Shown piece after piece: positions 38,632 through 38,645 of a stretch of 38,645 nt of DNA. Position 1 is the first letter of the stretch. Every line of letters begins with the position of its first letter. Source of the DNA: an uncultured Pseudomonadota bacterium (GTDB lineage Bacteria; Pseudomonadota; Gammaproteobacteria; Methylococcales; Methylomonadaceae); NCBI GenBank assembly GCA_903847275.1, contig CAINDC010000146.1, forward strand, positions 1-38,645. The letters are read 5' to 3'. A model generated the notes under the pieces. The model was not told where the DNA came from. It worked only from the letters and a program-made list of their open reading frames with translations, and made no database searches. Position numbers and translations under genes: made by a program.

Positions 38632-38645
38632 TTTTTAAATTTTTA

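Overview
The window is a dense chromosomal segment of low G+C (roughly 40%). Almost every gene is a gammaproteobacterial housekeeping or signalling gene. The def-fmt-rsmB, recA-recX-alaS and dprA-smg-topA blocks, and coaD beside YfhL-type ferredoxins, are typical of Gammaproteobacteria. A pqqE gene suggests PQQ-dependent alcohol, methanol or sugar oxidation. Together these fit an environmental gammaproteobacterium of the Methylococcales/Thiotrichales (Beggiatoa-like) kind; this placement is inference. I see no rRNA, tRNA, CRISPR array, prophage or complete insertion sequence, and no gene-free stretch longer than 300 bases.

Left part (1-10.1 kb). The edge carries a transposase fragment joined out of frame to the last ~70 codons of proS. 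A small secreted Cys-rich protein and a bidirectional terminator follow. Then comes a long leftward series: def-fmt-rsmB, an OGT-type TPR glycosyltransferase with an unexpected C-terminal DUF4160-like domain, a universal stress protein, a chemoreceptor with a poly-HAMP linker, a CZB domain and a WxxF tail, coaD, and two tandem ferredoxins. Gaps are mostly under 20 bases or overlaps.

Middle part (10.1-24 kb). A LysM protein runs divergently from def. A DegT sugar aminotransferase, alr, a likely 37-residue membrane peptide and suhB lie on the minus strand. Rightward from there are trmJ, a 932-residue MmeI-like restriction-modification enzyme and zapE, whose ends overlap by 4 bases at each junction. 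They are followed by a DUF2780 protein, recA, recX and alaS.

Right part (24-38.6 kb). There is an unrecognised secreted protein, a small coiled-coil membrane protein, and pqqE overlapping an outer-membrane barrel gene. Next is a compact three-gene phosphorelay cassette: a membrane sensor kinase with Hpt and CheA-type ATPase domains, a CheX-like phosphatase and a CheY-like regulator. A zinc-finger protein, a COG2509 flavoprotein, a second CheY-like regulator with a plausible promoter, topA-smg-dprA and sufB complete the window.

The best candidates for undescribed biology are the kinase/CheX/CheY cassette (27.5-30.6 kb), the OGT-DUF4160 fusion (5.1-7.3 kb), the restriction-modification gene wedged between trmJ and zapE, and the pqqE-porin pair.
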